A stretch of DNA of 64,000 nucleotides from Salipiger sp. H15 (GCF_040409955.1 NZ_CP123384.1:2866084-2930083), one strand, 5' to 3'; numbered from the stretch's first letter, positions 9,535 to 17,854 are shown. The notes: generated by a model from the sequence alone, not told the origin. Made by a program: numbers and translations.

Positions 9535-9750
9535 TCAGACCTTGTCTTTCTCGCTCTGCGGGGTCACGTCCTTGGCCTCGGCAGCTTTTTCGTCCTCGAG
9601 TTCCTTGGCACCGTCGCTCACGCCCTTCTTGAAGGCGGTGATGCCCTTGCCGACCTCGCCCATGAGGTTGGAAATCTTGCCGCGGCCGAACAGAACCAGC
9701 ACCACGACGGCGATGAGCAGAAGGCCCGGAAGGCCGATGTTGTTGAGCAT
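9535..9750 (-). CDS. tatA: Sec-independent translocase protein TatA
   Basis: The 71-residue protein [20 protein letters not shown] has the TatA membrane helix followed by [17 protein letters not shown], the conserved Phe-Gly hinge and amphipathic helix. It oligomerises to form the Tat translocation pore. I chose the internal ATG at 9750 because it opens the helix and is preceded by GGGAGACTAAGG. An extra 12 codons upstream are open but unlikely. It is first in the tatABC-DUF815 operon. Confidence 0.96.
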   Translation of the reverse strand: MLNNIGLPGLLLIAVVVLVLFGRGKISNLMGEVGKGITAFKKGVSDGAKELEDEKAAEAKDVTPQSEKDKV

Positions 9751-9903
9751 GTCCTTAGTCTCCCTTGGGCCGCTCCAACCCATCATGGGTGTCCCCGAAG
9801 CGGCGCGTCGAAATCTGTTCCCGGGTTCTAGGATCCTTCGGCGCGGCGCGGAAGCGGCAAAGCCCGGCCCGGCGGGCGCCGGAGGGGGTTTTCTTTCCGC
9901 TTT

Positions 9904-9939
9904 CTGACGGTATTCTGTCAGGTGACATTATTTTGTCAG
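9904..9939. promoter_or_regulatory. Tandem 18-bp imperfect palindromes, probable WYL-regulator operator
   Basis: CTGACGGTATTCTGTCAG (9904-9921) is directly followed by GTGACATTATTTTGTCAG (9922-9939). The two agree at 13-14 of 18 positions, and each has a TGAC-N8-GTCA dyad. They lie in the tatA/WYL divergent intergenic region, 61 bases before the regulator start, and are AT-richer than the surroundings. Confidence 0.6.
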
Positions 9940-9999
9940 TTGGGGCCGCGGGGCCGCCCCGCTGAGGACCCGAATCGCCCCCGGCCCGGAGCGCCACGG

Positions 10000-10662
10000 A
10001 TGAAGAAGTCGGACCGGCTCGCCGCCCTCATGCAGCGGCTCAAGGATGGCACGCTGCACACCGCAGAGGCGCTGGCCGAGGAGCTGGGCGTCTCGGTGCG
10101 CACCATCTACCGCGACATGGACACGCTGGCCGCCTCGGGCGTGCCGGTCGGCGGAGAGCGCGGCCGCGGCTACACCGCCCGCGCCGCCTTCACCCTGCCG
10201 CCGCTCAACCTCAGCGAGCTCGAGCTCGAGGCGCTGCACCTCGGGCTTGCCGCGGTCGGACAGGGCGGCATGGCCGACCTTGCCGAGGCGGCCGAGCAGC
10301 TCTCGGCCCGGATCGACGCGCTGCTGCCCGAGGACGGCAGCACCGGCGGGGCCTTCGGCTTTGCCACCTACCCGTTCCGCGACGCCGCCGAGGGCTTCCG
10401 CTTCATGCCCGACTTCCGCGCCGCGATCCGCGCCCGGCAGAAGCTGCGCGTCACGTTGAAGGACCGGCCCGCACCGCAGGACCTGCGGCCGCTGCACATG
10501 GACTACTGGGGCCGGATCTGGACCTGCATCACCTGGAACGAGACCGCGCGCGGCTTCGAGACGATCCGGATCGAGCAGGTGCGCGCGGTAACGCCCCTGC
10601 CCGGGCTCTTCGTCGACGAACCGGGCAAGAGCCTCGCCGACTTCCGCGCCCGGCAGGGCTGA
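10000..10662 (+). CDS. YafY/WYL-type HTH transcriptional regulator
   Basis: The 220-residue protein starts MKKSDRLAALMQRLKDG. It has a DeoR-like HTH (TAEALAEELGVSVRTIYRDM, residues about 22-41) and a C-terminal WYL-like ligand-binding region in which the usual WYL core is replaced by HMDYWGRIWTCITW. Such regulators usually sense a small molecule or nucleic acid and often control their own promoter. The start is taken at 10000, since it opens the HTH. The frame is open upstream to 9922, but that would overlap the operator-like repeats. The next gene begins 48 bases downstream on the same strand. Confidence 0.85.
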   Translation: MKKSDRLAALMQRLKDGTLHTAEALAEELGVSVRTIYRDMDTLAASGVPVGGERGRGYTARAAFTLPPLNLSELELEALHLGLAAVGQGGMADLAEAAEQLSARIDALLPEDGSTGGAFGFATYPFRDAAEGFRFMPDFRAAIRARQKLRVTLKDRPAPQDLRPLHMDYWGRIWTCITWNETARGFETIRIEQVRAVTPLPGLFVDEPGKSLADFRARQG

Positions 10663-10710
10663 CCGCGCTTCGCGCTTGACCGGCGGGTCGCGGCATGGCG
10701 ACGCTGGTGC

Positions 10711-11868
10711 ATGGACATGCGCGCGCCTTCCCGGGGCTTCGGCCCGTCCGAATACCGCGCCCGGCTGGCCCGGGCGCAGGCGCGCATGGCCATGTCCGGC
10801 ATCTCGGCGCTGCTGCTGACCACCGAGCCCGAGGTGCGCTACTTCACCGGCTTCCTGACCCGGTTCTGGGAGAGCCCGACGCGGCCGTGGTTCCTTGTCG
10901 TGCCGGCAGAGGGCGAGCCGGTGGCGGTGATCCCCTCGATCGGCGCGCATCTCATGGGGCAGTGCTGGATCCGCGACATCCGCACCTGGCGCTCGCCCGA
11001 CTACGGCGACGACGGCGTCTCGCTGCTGGCGGGTGCGCTCGCCGAGGCGGTGCCGCCCGGCGAATGGGTCGGCGTGCCGAGCGGCGGCGAAACTCACTTG
11101 AGAATGCCGCTCTCGGACTGGGAGGCGCTGAAGCACCGCCTGCCCGACCGGCTCTTCGGCCCCGACGCCGGGATCATGCGCGCGCTGCGCATGGTGAAAT
11201 CCGAGGGCGAGATCGCCCATATCCGCGCCGCCTGCGACATCGGCAGCCGCGCCTTCGCCCGCCTGCCCGAGATCGTCCGCCCCGGCCTGCCGCTGGCGCA
11301 GGTGTTCCGCCGCTTCCAGATGCTGGCGCTCGACGAGGGCGCGGACTGGGTGCCCTACCTCGCGGGCGCGGCGGGTCCGGGCGGCTACGGCGACGTGATC
11401 TCCCCCGCCACCGAGACGCCACTGCGCGAGGGTGACGTGCTGATGCTCGACACCGGGCTGATGCTGGACGGCTATTTCTGCGACTTCGACCGCAACGTCT
11501 CGCTCGGCCGCGCCGGGGCCGCGGTGCTGGAGGCCCACGCGCGCCTCATCGAGGCGGTGCAGGCCGGGTTCGCCGCCGCGACGCCCGGCGCGCGGGCCTG
11601 CGATCTCTTCCACGCCATGGCGGCGATCTGCGGCGGCTCCGACGTCGGGCGGCTGGGCCACGGGCTCGGCATGCAACTGACCGAGCCGCCCTCGCTCATC
11701 GCCGGTGACGACACGCGGCTCGAGCCCGGCATGGTGCTGACGCTGGAGCCGGGGATCGAGCTTTCGCCGGGGCGGATGCTGGTCCACGAGGAGGACATCG
11801 TGATCCGCGAGAGCGGGGCCGACTGGCTGACCACCCCCGCGACCCACCTGCCGGAGCTTCCGACATGA
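10711..11868 (+). CDS. M24-family metallopeptidase (Xaa-Pro dipeptidase/creatinase-like)
   Basis: The 385-residue protein has an N-terminal creatinase-like domain (to about residue 155) and a pita-bread catalytic domain. All five metal ligands are visible: D247 (MLDTG), D258 (CDFDR), H317 (GHGLG), E346 (TLEPG), and E360 or E361 (VHEED). The substrate is unknown: a proline dipeptide, or a small amide, since ectoine hydrolase (DoeA) and creatinase belong to the same fold. It overlaps the next gene by ATGA. A second in-frame ATG two codons downstream is an equally possible start, and no clear ribosome-binding site is visible for either. Confidence 0.85.
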   Translation: MDMRAPSRGFGPSEYRARLARAQARMAMSGISALLLTTEPEVRYFTGFLTRFWESPTRPWFLVVPAEGEPVAVIPSIGAHLMGQCWIRDIRTWRSPDYGDDGVSLLAGALAEAVPPGEWVGVPSGGETHLRMPLSDWEALKHRLPDRLFGPDAGIMRALRMVKSEGEIAHIRAACDIGSRAFARLPEIVRPGLPLAQVFRRFQMLALDEGADWVPYLAGAAGPGGYGDVISPATETPLREGDVLMLDTGLMLDGYFCDFDRNVSLGRAGAAVLEAHARLIEAVQAGFAAATPGARACDLFHAMAAICGGSDVGRLGHGLGMQLTEPPSLIAGDDTRLEPGMVLTLEPGIELSPGRMLVHEEDIVIRESGADWLTTPATHLPELPT

Positions 11869-12635
11869 CCGGACATCACTTCCCCCACGCGCTCGAGGCC
11901 ACGCGCCCCGCTCAGGTCGGGCTGATCGTGCTGCAGTCGGACGAGACCATCGAGCCCGACCTGCGGCGCCTGCTGCCGCCCGAGCTGGAGCTGCTGGTCA
12001 GCCGCATACCCTCTGGCGCCGAGGTCACCCCCGCGACGCTGGCGGCGATGGAAAGCGAAATGACCGCGTCGGCCGCGCTCTTCCCGGCGGGCGCGCAGCT
12101 GGCGGTCGTGGGCTACGGCTGCACCTCGGGCACGGCGCAGATCGGCGCGGCGGAGGTTGCGGCGCGGATCCGCGCGGGGGTGGAGGTGCAGCACGTGACC
12201 GAGCCGGTTACCGCGCTGATCGCCGCCTGCGCCGAATTGGGCCTCAGCCGCCTTGCCCTGCTCTCGCCCTATGTGGCGCCGGTCTCGGAGCGGCTGCGCG
12301 CGGTGCTGGCGGAAGCGGGGATCGCAACGCCGGTCTTCGGCAGCTTCCTCGTCGAGGAGGAGGCGCGGGTGGCGCGCATCTCGGCCACGTCCATCCTCGC
12401 CGCCGGGCAGCAACTGGTCGCGGCGAGCGCCGAGCCGGTCGAGGCGCTGTTTCTCTCCTGCACCAACCTGCGCGCCCTGCCGGTGATCGAGCCGCTCGAG
12501 GCCGCGACGGGCCTGCCGGTGCTGGCCAGCAACACCGTGCTCGCCTGGCACATGGCGCGGCTGGCGGGCACGCGGGCGCAGGGGCCGGGCCGCCTGCTGC
12601 GCGGGGACGGCGGCGCGATGCGCGCCGCCGGGTAG
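11865..12635 (+). CDS. Asp/Glu racemase-superfamily protein (maleate isomerase/EutA-like)
   Basis: The 256-residue protein has two cysteines placed as in maleate cis-trans isomerase and arylmalonate decarboxylase: C86 in VVGYGCTSGT and C199 in LFLSCTNLR. It would act on a small dicarboxylic or amino acid by proton abstraction. It is translationally coupled to the M24 hydrolase. An M24 enzyme and an EutA-type protein also occur together in ectoine utilisation operons, but the other genes of that pathway (doeB, doeC, eutBC) are absent here, so a different substrate is likely. Confidence 0.82.
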   Translation: MTGHHFPHALEATRPAQVGLIVLQSDETIEPDLRRLLPPELELLVSRIPSGAEVTPATLAAMESEMTASAALFPAGAQLAVVGYGCTSGTAQIGAAEVAARIRAGVEVQHVTEPVTALIAACAELGLSRLALLSPYVAPVSERLRAVLAEAGIATPVFGSFLVEEEARVARISATSILAAGQQLVAASAEPVEALFLSCTNLRALPVIEPLEAATGLPVLASNTVLAWHMARLAGTRAQGPGRLLRGDGGAMRAAG

Positions 12636-12638
12636 ATC

Positions 12639-13106
12639 TCAGAGCAGGGTCTTGGCGTAGGCCTCGAGCTGCGTCACCACCGTGCCCCAGCCGTCGTAGA
12701 AGCCCATCTCCTCGTGCGATTTCTTCGCCTCGGCGCTGCGGTGGCGGGCGGTCGCGGTATAGGTCGTGCCACCCTTGCCGTCATCCTCGAACTCGACGAT
12801 CGCGGTCATGAACGGGTCGGGCGCGGGCTTCCACCCCTCGGAATAGGCGTCGGTGAAGACCAGCCTGCGGTTCGGCACGACCTCGAGCCAGACGCCATTG
12901 TTCTGCATCTCGTTGCCCTCGACGTTGAAGGTCGTGTTGAACTTCCCCCCGACCCGCAGGTCGATCTCGCAGGAGGTGACGCTGTGCGGCATCGGCACGA
13001 AGAAATGCCGGATGTGCTCGGGCGTGGTCCAGCACTCGAAGAGGATCTCCGGCGGTGCCGCGACGGTTCGGGTGAAGGACAGGTCGGTTTCGGGATCGAG
13101 GGTCAT
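12639..13106 (-). CDS. SRPBCC (AHSA1-type) domain protein
   Basis: The 155-residue START-like fold protein contains FTRTVAAPPEILFECWTTPE, the usual opening of AHSA1/activator-of-Hsp90-like proteins, and ends with a GWGTVVTQLEAYA helix. It binds a hydrophobic ligand of unknown identity. It overlaps the ArsR gene by ATGA. This regulator/SRPBCC pairing is common in proteobacteria and suggests control of this gene by the regulator. Confidence 0.88.
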   Translation of the reverse strand: MTLDPETDLSFTRTVAAPPEILFECWTTPEHIRHFFVPMPHSVTSCEIDLRVGGKFNTTFNVEGNEMQNNGVWLEVVPNRRLVFTDAYSEGWKPAPDPFMTAIVEFEDDGKGGTTYTATARHRSAEAKKSHEEMGFYDGWGTVVTQLEAYAKTLL

Positions 13107-13444
13107 GTGTTTCTCTCCTTCATGAGCCTTGTCACGTAGTCGTCGAGCCGGTCGAGCCGGCCCTCCCAGATCGCGCGCTGTTCGCCGAGCCAGTCCTGCA
13201 CCGGGGCGAAGGCCCCGGGCGAAAGCTCGCAGTGGCGCACGCGGCCCTGCTTCGTCGTCACGACGAGCCCGGCCTCTTCCAGCTTCCTCAGGTGCCCCAT
13301 GAACGACGGCAGGGCCATGTCATGTGGCGCGGCCAGCTCGGACACGCTGGCCCTGCCCCGCGCCAGCCGCGCGAGGATCGCGCGCCGGGTCGGATCGGCG
13401 AGGGCCGAAAAATGCAGGTCGAGCTGGGAATCAAACTTAGCCAT
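13103..13444 (-). CDS. ArsR-family transcriptional repressor
   Basis: The 113-residue winged-helix protein has LHFSALADPTRRAILARLA and SELAAPHDMALPSFMGHLRK, the HTH of the ArsR/SmtB family. There are no CxC metal-binding cysteines in the recognition helix, so it is of the SRPBCC-associated non-metal type. The start MAKFDSQ at 13444 is preferred; an in-frame ATG four codons earlier also exists. A perfect inverted repeat at 13487-13504 is its likely operator. Confidence 0.9.
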   Translation of the reverse strand: MAKFDSQLDLHFSALADPTRRAILARLARGRASVSELAAPHDMALPSFMGHLRKLEEAGLVVTTKQGRVRHCELSPGAFAPVQDWLGEQRAIWEGRLDRLDDYVTRLMKERNT

Positions 13445-13486
13445 ACGCCTAACCATACGCCACTCCGGCGCCCTGCCAAGATAAAA

Positions 13487-13504
13487 CTTAGGAAATCGCC
13501 TAAG
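13487..13504. promoter_or_regulatory. Inverted repeat CTTAGG-N6-CCTAAG upstream of arsR-like gene
   Basis: CTTAGG (13487-13492) and CCTAAG (13499-13504) are perfect complements in an AT-rich island 43 bases upstream of the ArsR-type start. Position and form fit autoregulation. Confidence 0.5.
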
Positions 13505-13584
13505 CAATAACGCAAGGCCGGTCGCGCTTTCCCGGCGAGGGTGATCGCGGCCCGGGCGATGCAACCAGGGCCACCCCCTGCCGC

Positions 13585-13622
13585 AAACAAGAAACAACCC
13601 CCGGAGCCATGGACTCCGGGGG
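13585..13622 (-). terminator. Rho-independent terminator of yceI
   Basis: CCCCCGGAG (13598-13606) pairs with CTCCGGGGG (13614-13622) around a 7-base loop. The minus strand continues with the T-rich TTGTTTCTTGTTT. Confidence 0.75.
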
Positions 13623-13696
13623 GCACTGGTACTGCTCTTGACGCGTCACTCGTTACACAGACGCCCCTGTGCCCGCGGGGACAGGAAAAATCCGGC

Positions 13697-14269
13697 TCAC
13701 TCGGCCTTCATCGCTTCGATCGAGATCTCGACCTCGACCTCGTCGCTGACGTAGGGCGCGAACATGCCGAGGTTGTAGTCCGAGCGGATCAGCGTGGTGG
13801 TGGCGTGGAAGCCGAGCCAGGGCTTGCCTTCCATCGGGTGGTCACCGGCCTGGGTCAGGACCGCGTCGAGCACGACTTCCTTGGTCACGCCGTTCAGGGT
13901 CAGGTCACCGGTGATGAGGCCGGTGCTGTCGCTGGTGATCTCGATCGACTTCGAGGTGAAGGAGACGGTCTTGTCCTCGGAGCCGCCGAAGAAGTCGCCG
14001 CTCATGAAGTGGTCGTAGCGCGCTTCCCAGCCGGTCAGCATGGTGGTCACGTCCCACGAGGTCTTGACGGTCGAGGCGGCCGGATCCTCGGCGTCGTACT
14101 GGATCTCGCCGTCGAAGCCGCCGAACATGCCGTAGCCGGTCGAGAAACCGAGGTGGTTGTAGGAGAAGACGATCTGCGTGTGGCTCGCATCGAAGACATA
14201 GGTCTCGGGCGCGGCGGCGGCGGCAAGGGGGGCAAGCGCGACGGCGCCGGCGAGCAGGAGGGATTTCAT
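13697..14269 (-). CDS. YceI-family periplasmic protein
   Basis: The 190-residue protein has a signal peptide (MKSLLLAGAVALAPLAAAAA) and the YceI lipocalin-like beta-barrel, seen in YVFDASHTQIVFSYNHLGFS and LTLNGVTKEV. YceI proteins bind isoprenoid-type lipids such as polyprenyl quinone precursors in the periplasm. The ATG is preceded by GGAGATATCC. It is a single-gene unit with its own terminator. Confidence 0.93.
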   Translation of the reverse strand: MKSLLLAGAVALAPLAAAAAPETYVFDASHTQIVFSYNHLGFSTGYGMFGGFDGEIQYDAEDPAASTVKTSWDVTTMLTGWEARYDHFMSGDFFGGSEDKTVSFTSKSIEITSDSTGLITGDLTLNGVTKEVVLDAVLTQAGDHPMEGKPWLGFHATTTLIRSDYNLGMFAPYVSDEVEVEISIEAMKAE

Positions 14270-14415
14270 GACGGATATCTCCGGATGGATGCGTTTCGAT
14301 GCCCGACCATGTCGTCATTCGCCGCGCCGCGGCAATTGGGGCTGCCTCCACAGGGTATGTGGAAAATCGAACACTTGCGGGATGCAGGACTGCACAGGGT
14401 GCTGCACCGCCAAAG

Positions 14416-14444
14416 AAAAGGGGCCCGGGAAGACCCCGGGCCCC
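14416..14444 (-). terminator. Rho-independent terminator of the 14475-14696 gene
   Basis: GGGGCCCGGG (14420-14429) and CCCGGGCCCC (14435-14444) form a 10-bp stem. TTTTC follows on the minus strand. Confidence 0.75.
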
Positions 14445-14474
14445 GCGCGGGACCTGCCCCGCCGAACCGTGCTC

Positions 14475-14696
14475 CTAGCGCCGTTCGGCGCAGCCGAGCA
14501 CCGAGGCCATGCCGCCGAGCAGCAGCACCAGCGACAGCGCGAGCCGCGCCAGCGACAGCCCCTCGCCCGCCTCGGGCACCAGCCAGAGCGCAAAGGCCGC
14601 AAGCGCGAGCGTGAAGCCGACCATCTGCCCCAGCACCCGCAGCAGCTGTCCGCGCAGCGCGCCCTCTTCGTGACTGTGGGTCTCTCCCATGGACAT
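14475..14696 (-). CDS. Small two-span membrane protein, function unknown
   Basis: The 73-residue protein begins MSMGETHSHEEG, a His/Glu-rich cytoplasmic end, followed by two hydrophobic segments (about residues 27-43 and 48-66) and ending LGCAERR. Translation is well supported: AGGAGG lies 6 bases before the ATG and a strong terminator follows. No family is recognised. Confidence 0.7.
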   Translation of the reverse strand: MSMGETHSHEEGALRGQLLRVLGQMVGFTLALAAFALWLVPEAGEGLSLARLALSLVLLLGGMASVLGCAERR

Positions 14697-14865
14697 TGCT
14701 CACCTCCTGCGCAGTCTGTCATTCCGTCCGCCGATCTGATCCCGAAACCGGACAGAATTTGGGCGCTGCCGGGGAACTCCGCGGGCCTTTTCCGGCCCCG
14801 CCGCAAGGTCACCCGTCGCGAGTCTTAAGATGTGGTTAATCGCCCTCGCCCCGGCCCTTCGAGGG

Positions 14866-14893
14866 TTGTATCCCCGGCGGAACGGTGTATAGA
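14866..14893 (+). promoter_or_regulatory. Candidate promoter of rpsF-rpsR-rplI
   Basis: TTGTAT (14866-14871) and TATAGA (14888-14893) are separated by 16 bases. They lie about 105 bases upstream of the rpsF start. No gene is seen in 14697-14998. Confidence 0.4.
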
Positions 14894-14937
14894 GCCCCAT
14901 CCCTCCGCGCGATCATGTGAACCGCGCAGACTCTCGT

Positions 14938-14965
14938 GGGCAGGAGCGGAGAGGATTGCCTGCCC
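14938..14965 (+). promoter_or_regulatory. Leader hairpin upstream of rpsF
   Basis: GGGCAGG (14938-14944) pairs perfectly with CCTGCCC (14959-14965) around a 14-base purine-rich loop. It ends 33 bases before the rpsF ATG. It could be a ribosomal-protein autoregulatory element, since S6:S18 leader elements are known in several phyla, but the match to that motif is not established here. Confidence 0.35.
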
Positions 14966-14998
14966 TATGAAATGCGCCCCGATAGAAATGGAGCACAC

Positions 14999-15361
14999 AT
15001 GCCGCTTTATGAGCATGTTTTCATTGCGCGTCAGGATCTTTCCAACGCGCAGGCTGAAGGTCTCGTCGAACATTTCGGCACCGTCCTCTCGGACAACGGC
15101 GGCAAGGTCGTCGAATCCGAGTACTGGGGCGTGAAGACCATGGCCTACAAGATCAACAAGAACCGCAAGGGCCACTACGCCTTCCTCAAGTCCGACGCAC
15201 CCGCGGCGGCCGTGCAGGAAATGGAACGCCTGATGCGCCTGCATGACGACGTCATGCGCGTTCTGACCATCAAGGTCGAAGAGCACGCCGAGGGCCCCTC
15301 GGTGCAGATGCAGAAGCGCGACGAGCGCGAGGGCCGCGGCGAACGCCGTCCCCGCAACTGA
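14999..15361 (+). CDS. rpsF: 30S ribosomal protein S6
   Basis: The 120-residue protein starts [15 protein letters not shown], with the S6 core [18 protein letters not shown] and a charged C-terminal tail rich in Glu and Arg. It binds S18 and 16S rRNA in the platform of the small subunit. GGAG precedes the ATG by six bases. It is the first gene of the conserved rpsF-rpsR-rplI operon. Confidence 0.99.
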   Translation: MPLYEHVFIARQDLSNAQAEGLVEHFGTVLSDNGGKVVESEYWGVKTMAYKINKNRKGHYAFLKSDAPAAAVQEMERLMRLHDDVMRVLTIKVEEHAEGPSVQMQKRDEREGRGERRPRN

Positions 15362-15384
15362 TCTGAACCAGAGGAGCTAAACCA

Positions 15385-15612
15385 ATGGCTGCAAAACCGT
15401 TTTTCCGCCGTCGCAAGGTGTGCCCCTTCTCCGGTGAGAACGCACCCAAGATCGACTACAAGGACACCCGTCTGCTTCAGCGCTACATCTCCGAGCGCGG
15501 CAAGATCGTCCCGTCCCGCATCACCGCAGTGTCGGCAAAGAAGCAGCGTGAACTGGCCCGTGCCATCAAGCGCGCCCGCTTCCTCGCCCTGCTGCCCTAC
15601 GTCGTGAAATAA
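15385..15612 (+). CDS. rpsR: 30S ribosomal protein S18
   Basis: The 75-residue basic protein begins [21 protein letters not shown] and contains the S18 signature [20 protein letters not shown], followed by [20 protein letters not shown]. It binds S6 in the 30S platform. It starts 23 bases after rpsF with GAGGAG upstream. Confidence 0.99.
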   Translation: MAAKPFFRRRKVCPFSGENAPKIDYKDTRLLQRYISERGKIVPSRITAVSAKKQRELARAIKRARFLALLPYVVK

Positions 15613-15624
15613 GGAGAGAGACCA

Positions 15625-16224
15625 ATGCAAGTCATTCTTCTGGAGCGCGTGGCCAAGCTCGGCCAGATGGGCGATGTCGTCGACGTGAAGCCCGGCTATG
15701 CCCGTAACTACCTGCTGCTGCAGGGCAAGGCGCTGACTGCCTCGAAAGAGAACATCGCCTCGTTCGAAGCGCAGAAAGCCCAGCTCGAGGCCCGCAACCT
15801 CGAGTCCAAGCAGGAAGCCGAAGCTCTCGGCGCGAAGCTTGGCGGCCAGCAGTTCGTCGTGATTCGCCAGGCATCCGACGGCGGCAACCTCTACGGCTCC
15901 GTCACCACCCGTGACGCCGCAGATGTCGCCACCGAGGAAGGCTTCTCGCTCGACCGCAAGCAGGTCGTCATCCGCCAGCCGATCAAGGAACTGGGCGTGC
16001 ACGAAGTCGAGGTGCACCTGCACCCCGAGGTGATGGTCACCATCAACCTCAACGTCGCACGTTCGCCCGAAGAGGCAGAGCTGCAGGCATCGGGCAAGTC
16101 GATCCAGCAGCTGGCGGCCGAGGAAGAGGCACAGGCCGAATTCGAGATCTCGGAACTCTTCGACGATCTCGGCGCGGCAACCTCCGACGAGGACGACGCG
16201 GAAGCAGGCGACGAGAACGCCTGA
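15625..16224 (+). CDS. rplI: 50S ribosomal protein L9
   Basis: The 199-residue protein has the L9 N-terminal domain [20 protein letters not shown] with PGYARNYLL, a connecting helix, and a C-terminal domain. It is longer than the roughly 149 residues of E. coli L9 because of an acidic C-terminal extension after about residue 150, which is usual in Rhodobacterales. It binds 23S rRNA near the L1 stalk. Confidence 0.99.
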   Translation: MQVILLERVAKLGQMGDVVDVKPGYARNYLLLQGKALTASKENIASFEAQKAQLEARNLESKQEAEALGAKLGGQQFVVIRQASDGGNLYGSVTTRDAADVATEEGFSLDRKQVVIRQPIKELGVHEVEVHLHPEVMVTINLNVARSPEEAELQASGKSIQQLAAEEEAQAEFEISELFDDLGAATSDEDDAEAGDENA

Positions 16225-16251
16225 TCCCTTCCCGGATCACCAAGACATCGA

Positions 16252-16282
16252 AGCCGCGCCGGTTCCCCCGGCGCGGCTTTTT
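16252..16282 (+). terminator. Rho-independent terminator of the rpsF operon
   Basis: AGCCGCGCCGG (16252-16262) pairs with CCGGCGCGGCT (16268-16278) around a 5-base loop and runs into TTTTT. Confidence 0.9.
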
Positions 16283-16358
16283 CCTTTCCGGGGCGCCGCG
16301 CGCTTGCGGCCGCCCGTCCCCGCGCCTAGCCTGACCCGGCGGCAGACCGGAGACGCGC

Positions 16359-17036
16359 ATGAACATCGGCCTCGTCCTCTTTCCCGACCTCACCCAGCTC
16401 GACCTCACCGGCCCGCTCGAGGTCTTCTCGCGTATGCCCGGCGCGCGGATCGAGCTCTTGTGGAAGACGCTGGACCCCGTCGCCTCGGACCGCGGCTTCG
16501 CCATGCTGCCGACCTGCCGCTTCGACGACTGCCCGCCGCTCGATCTCGTCTGCGTGCCGGGCGGGCCGGGACAGATCGCGCTCATGTCCGACGACGAGAC
16601 GCTGGGCTTCCTGCGCCGCATCGCGCCGGGATGCCGGCTGGTGACCTCGGTCTGCACCGGCTCGCTGGTGCTCGCGGCCGCGGGCCTGCTCGAGGGGTGC
16701 CGCGCCACCTCGCACTGGTCCTCGATCGACCAGCTCGCGCTCTTCGGCGTGACCCCGGTCGCCGAGCGCGTGGTGCGCGACGGCAATCGCATCACCGGCG
16801 CGGGCGTCACCTCGGGAATCGACTTCGCGCTCGCGGTGGCGGCCGAGATGCTCGGCGCCGAGGCGGCGCAGGAAATCCAGCTGCAGATCGAGTACGACCC
16901 GGCGCCGCCCTTTTCCTCCGGCAGCCCGCGCAGCGCCGATCCGGCGCTTCTGGCGCGAATCGAGGCGCGGATCGCCCCCTTCATCGCCCGCCGCCGCGCC
17001 GCCTCCGAGCGCGCCGCCGCAAGGCTCGGGCCCTGA
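16359..17036 (+). CDS. DJ-1/PfpI-family protein, isonitrile hydratase-like
   Basis: The 225-residue protein has the nucleophile elbow VTSVCTGSLVLA with Cys99, the acid D15 in LDLTGPLEVF, and SHWS after the elbow. These residues match isocyanide (isonitrile) hydratase InhA of Pseudomonas in type and position. It would hydrate isonitriles to N-formamides, though many members have no proven substrate. GGAGA precedes the ATG. It follows the rpsF terminator as a separate unit. Confidence 0.85.
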   Translation: MNIGLVLFPDLTQLDLTGPLEVFSRMPGARIELLWKTLDPVASDRGFAMLPTCRFDDCPPLDLVCVPGGPGQIALMSDDETLGFLRRIAPGCRLVTSVCTGSLVLAAAGLLEGCRATSHWSSIDQLALFGVTPVAERVVRDGNRITGAGVTSGIDFALAVAAEMLGAEAAQEIQLQIEYDPAPPFSSGSPRSADPALLARIEARIAPFIARRRAASERAAARLGP

Positions 17037-17054
17037 GCCGCTGAGCCGCCCGGC

Positions 17055-17741
17055 CTAGCCCATGCTGGTGCGGTTGCGCCTCAGCCGCGCGCGGCGCGCG
17101 TCGTCGCGCCAGCTCCAGAGCGCGGCCGCGCCCCAGACGAGGCAGTAGAGCACCCCCGCCGCCAGCACCAGCGCGCCGGGGATCGGCCCCACCGCCGCGC
17201 GCTCGACGAACTCGGCGCCCGAGGTCAGCGGCTCGGGATGGACCAGCAGCTTGCCGATGTAGGCGACGCTCTGGATCAGCAGGATCCAGACGTAGTTGCG
17301 CCGGATCCGCCGCCCGATCGCCACCCAGACCGTGACGTGGTAGCGCGGCCGCCAGTAGTCCTGCGCCAGCACCTCCTGCCAGCCCTCCTCCATGTGCAGG
17401 TCGCCATCGTGCAGCATGGGGGCGAAGAAATGCGTCTCCATCCAGCGGCAGCGCGCACGCCAGACGTTGAAGTAGCGGTAGCGCCGCGCCTCGAGCATCA
17501 GGAAGAACAGGATCAGGATGCCGACGAGGATCAGCGGCAGCGGCGAGGCCGCGGGCGAGCTGTAGGAGATCGAGAGCGCGATGCCCAGCGTCACCACCGC
17601 CCAGTTGGTCGTGGTGTCGAGCCGCGTGCGCCAGATGGTCGAGCGGTAGACCTCGCCGCGGTAGAGATGCGCCACGGCGCCGATCTCGGCCGCCTCCAGC
17701 ACCTTGCGCCGGCTCTCCTCGCTGGGCTGCGCGCTGTCCAT
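17055..17741 (-). CDS. DUF2270 membrane protein
   Basis: The 228-residue protein contains HLYRGEVYRSTIWRTRLDTT and TNWAVV, the DUF2270 hallmark, followed by a pair of hydrophobic segments at about residues 48-85 and more near 155-220. Function is unknown. The start is supported by GGGAGGATCC. It converges with the DJ-1 family gene across 18 bases. Confidence 0.88.
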   Translation of the reverse strand: MDSAQPSEESRRKVLEAAEIGAVAHLYRGEVYRSTIWRTRLDTTTNWAVVTLGIALSISYSSPAASPLPLILVGILILFFLMLEARRYRYFNVWRARCRWMETHFFAPMLHDGDLHMEEGWQEVLAQDYWRPRYHVTVWVAIGRRIRRNYVWILLIQSVAYIGKLLVHPEPLTSGAEFVERAAVGPIPGALVLAAGVLYCLVWGAAALWSWRDDARRARLRRNRTSMG

Positions 17742-17854
17742 CGCGGGATCCTCCCGCGCTCAGGATCACACGCGGGCACATATTCCAGCAAGGCAATTCC
17801 TCGCCGCGGCTGCATCGCGTCATGCCGCACATGCAAAGCACGCCGCACATATGC

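Noticed and set aside
10711..12635. Ectoine degradation operon
   Set aside because: Only an M24 enzyme and a racemase-superfamily protein are present. The doeB, doeC, eutB and eutC genes are missing and the M24 N-domain does not look like DoeA.
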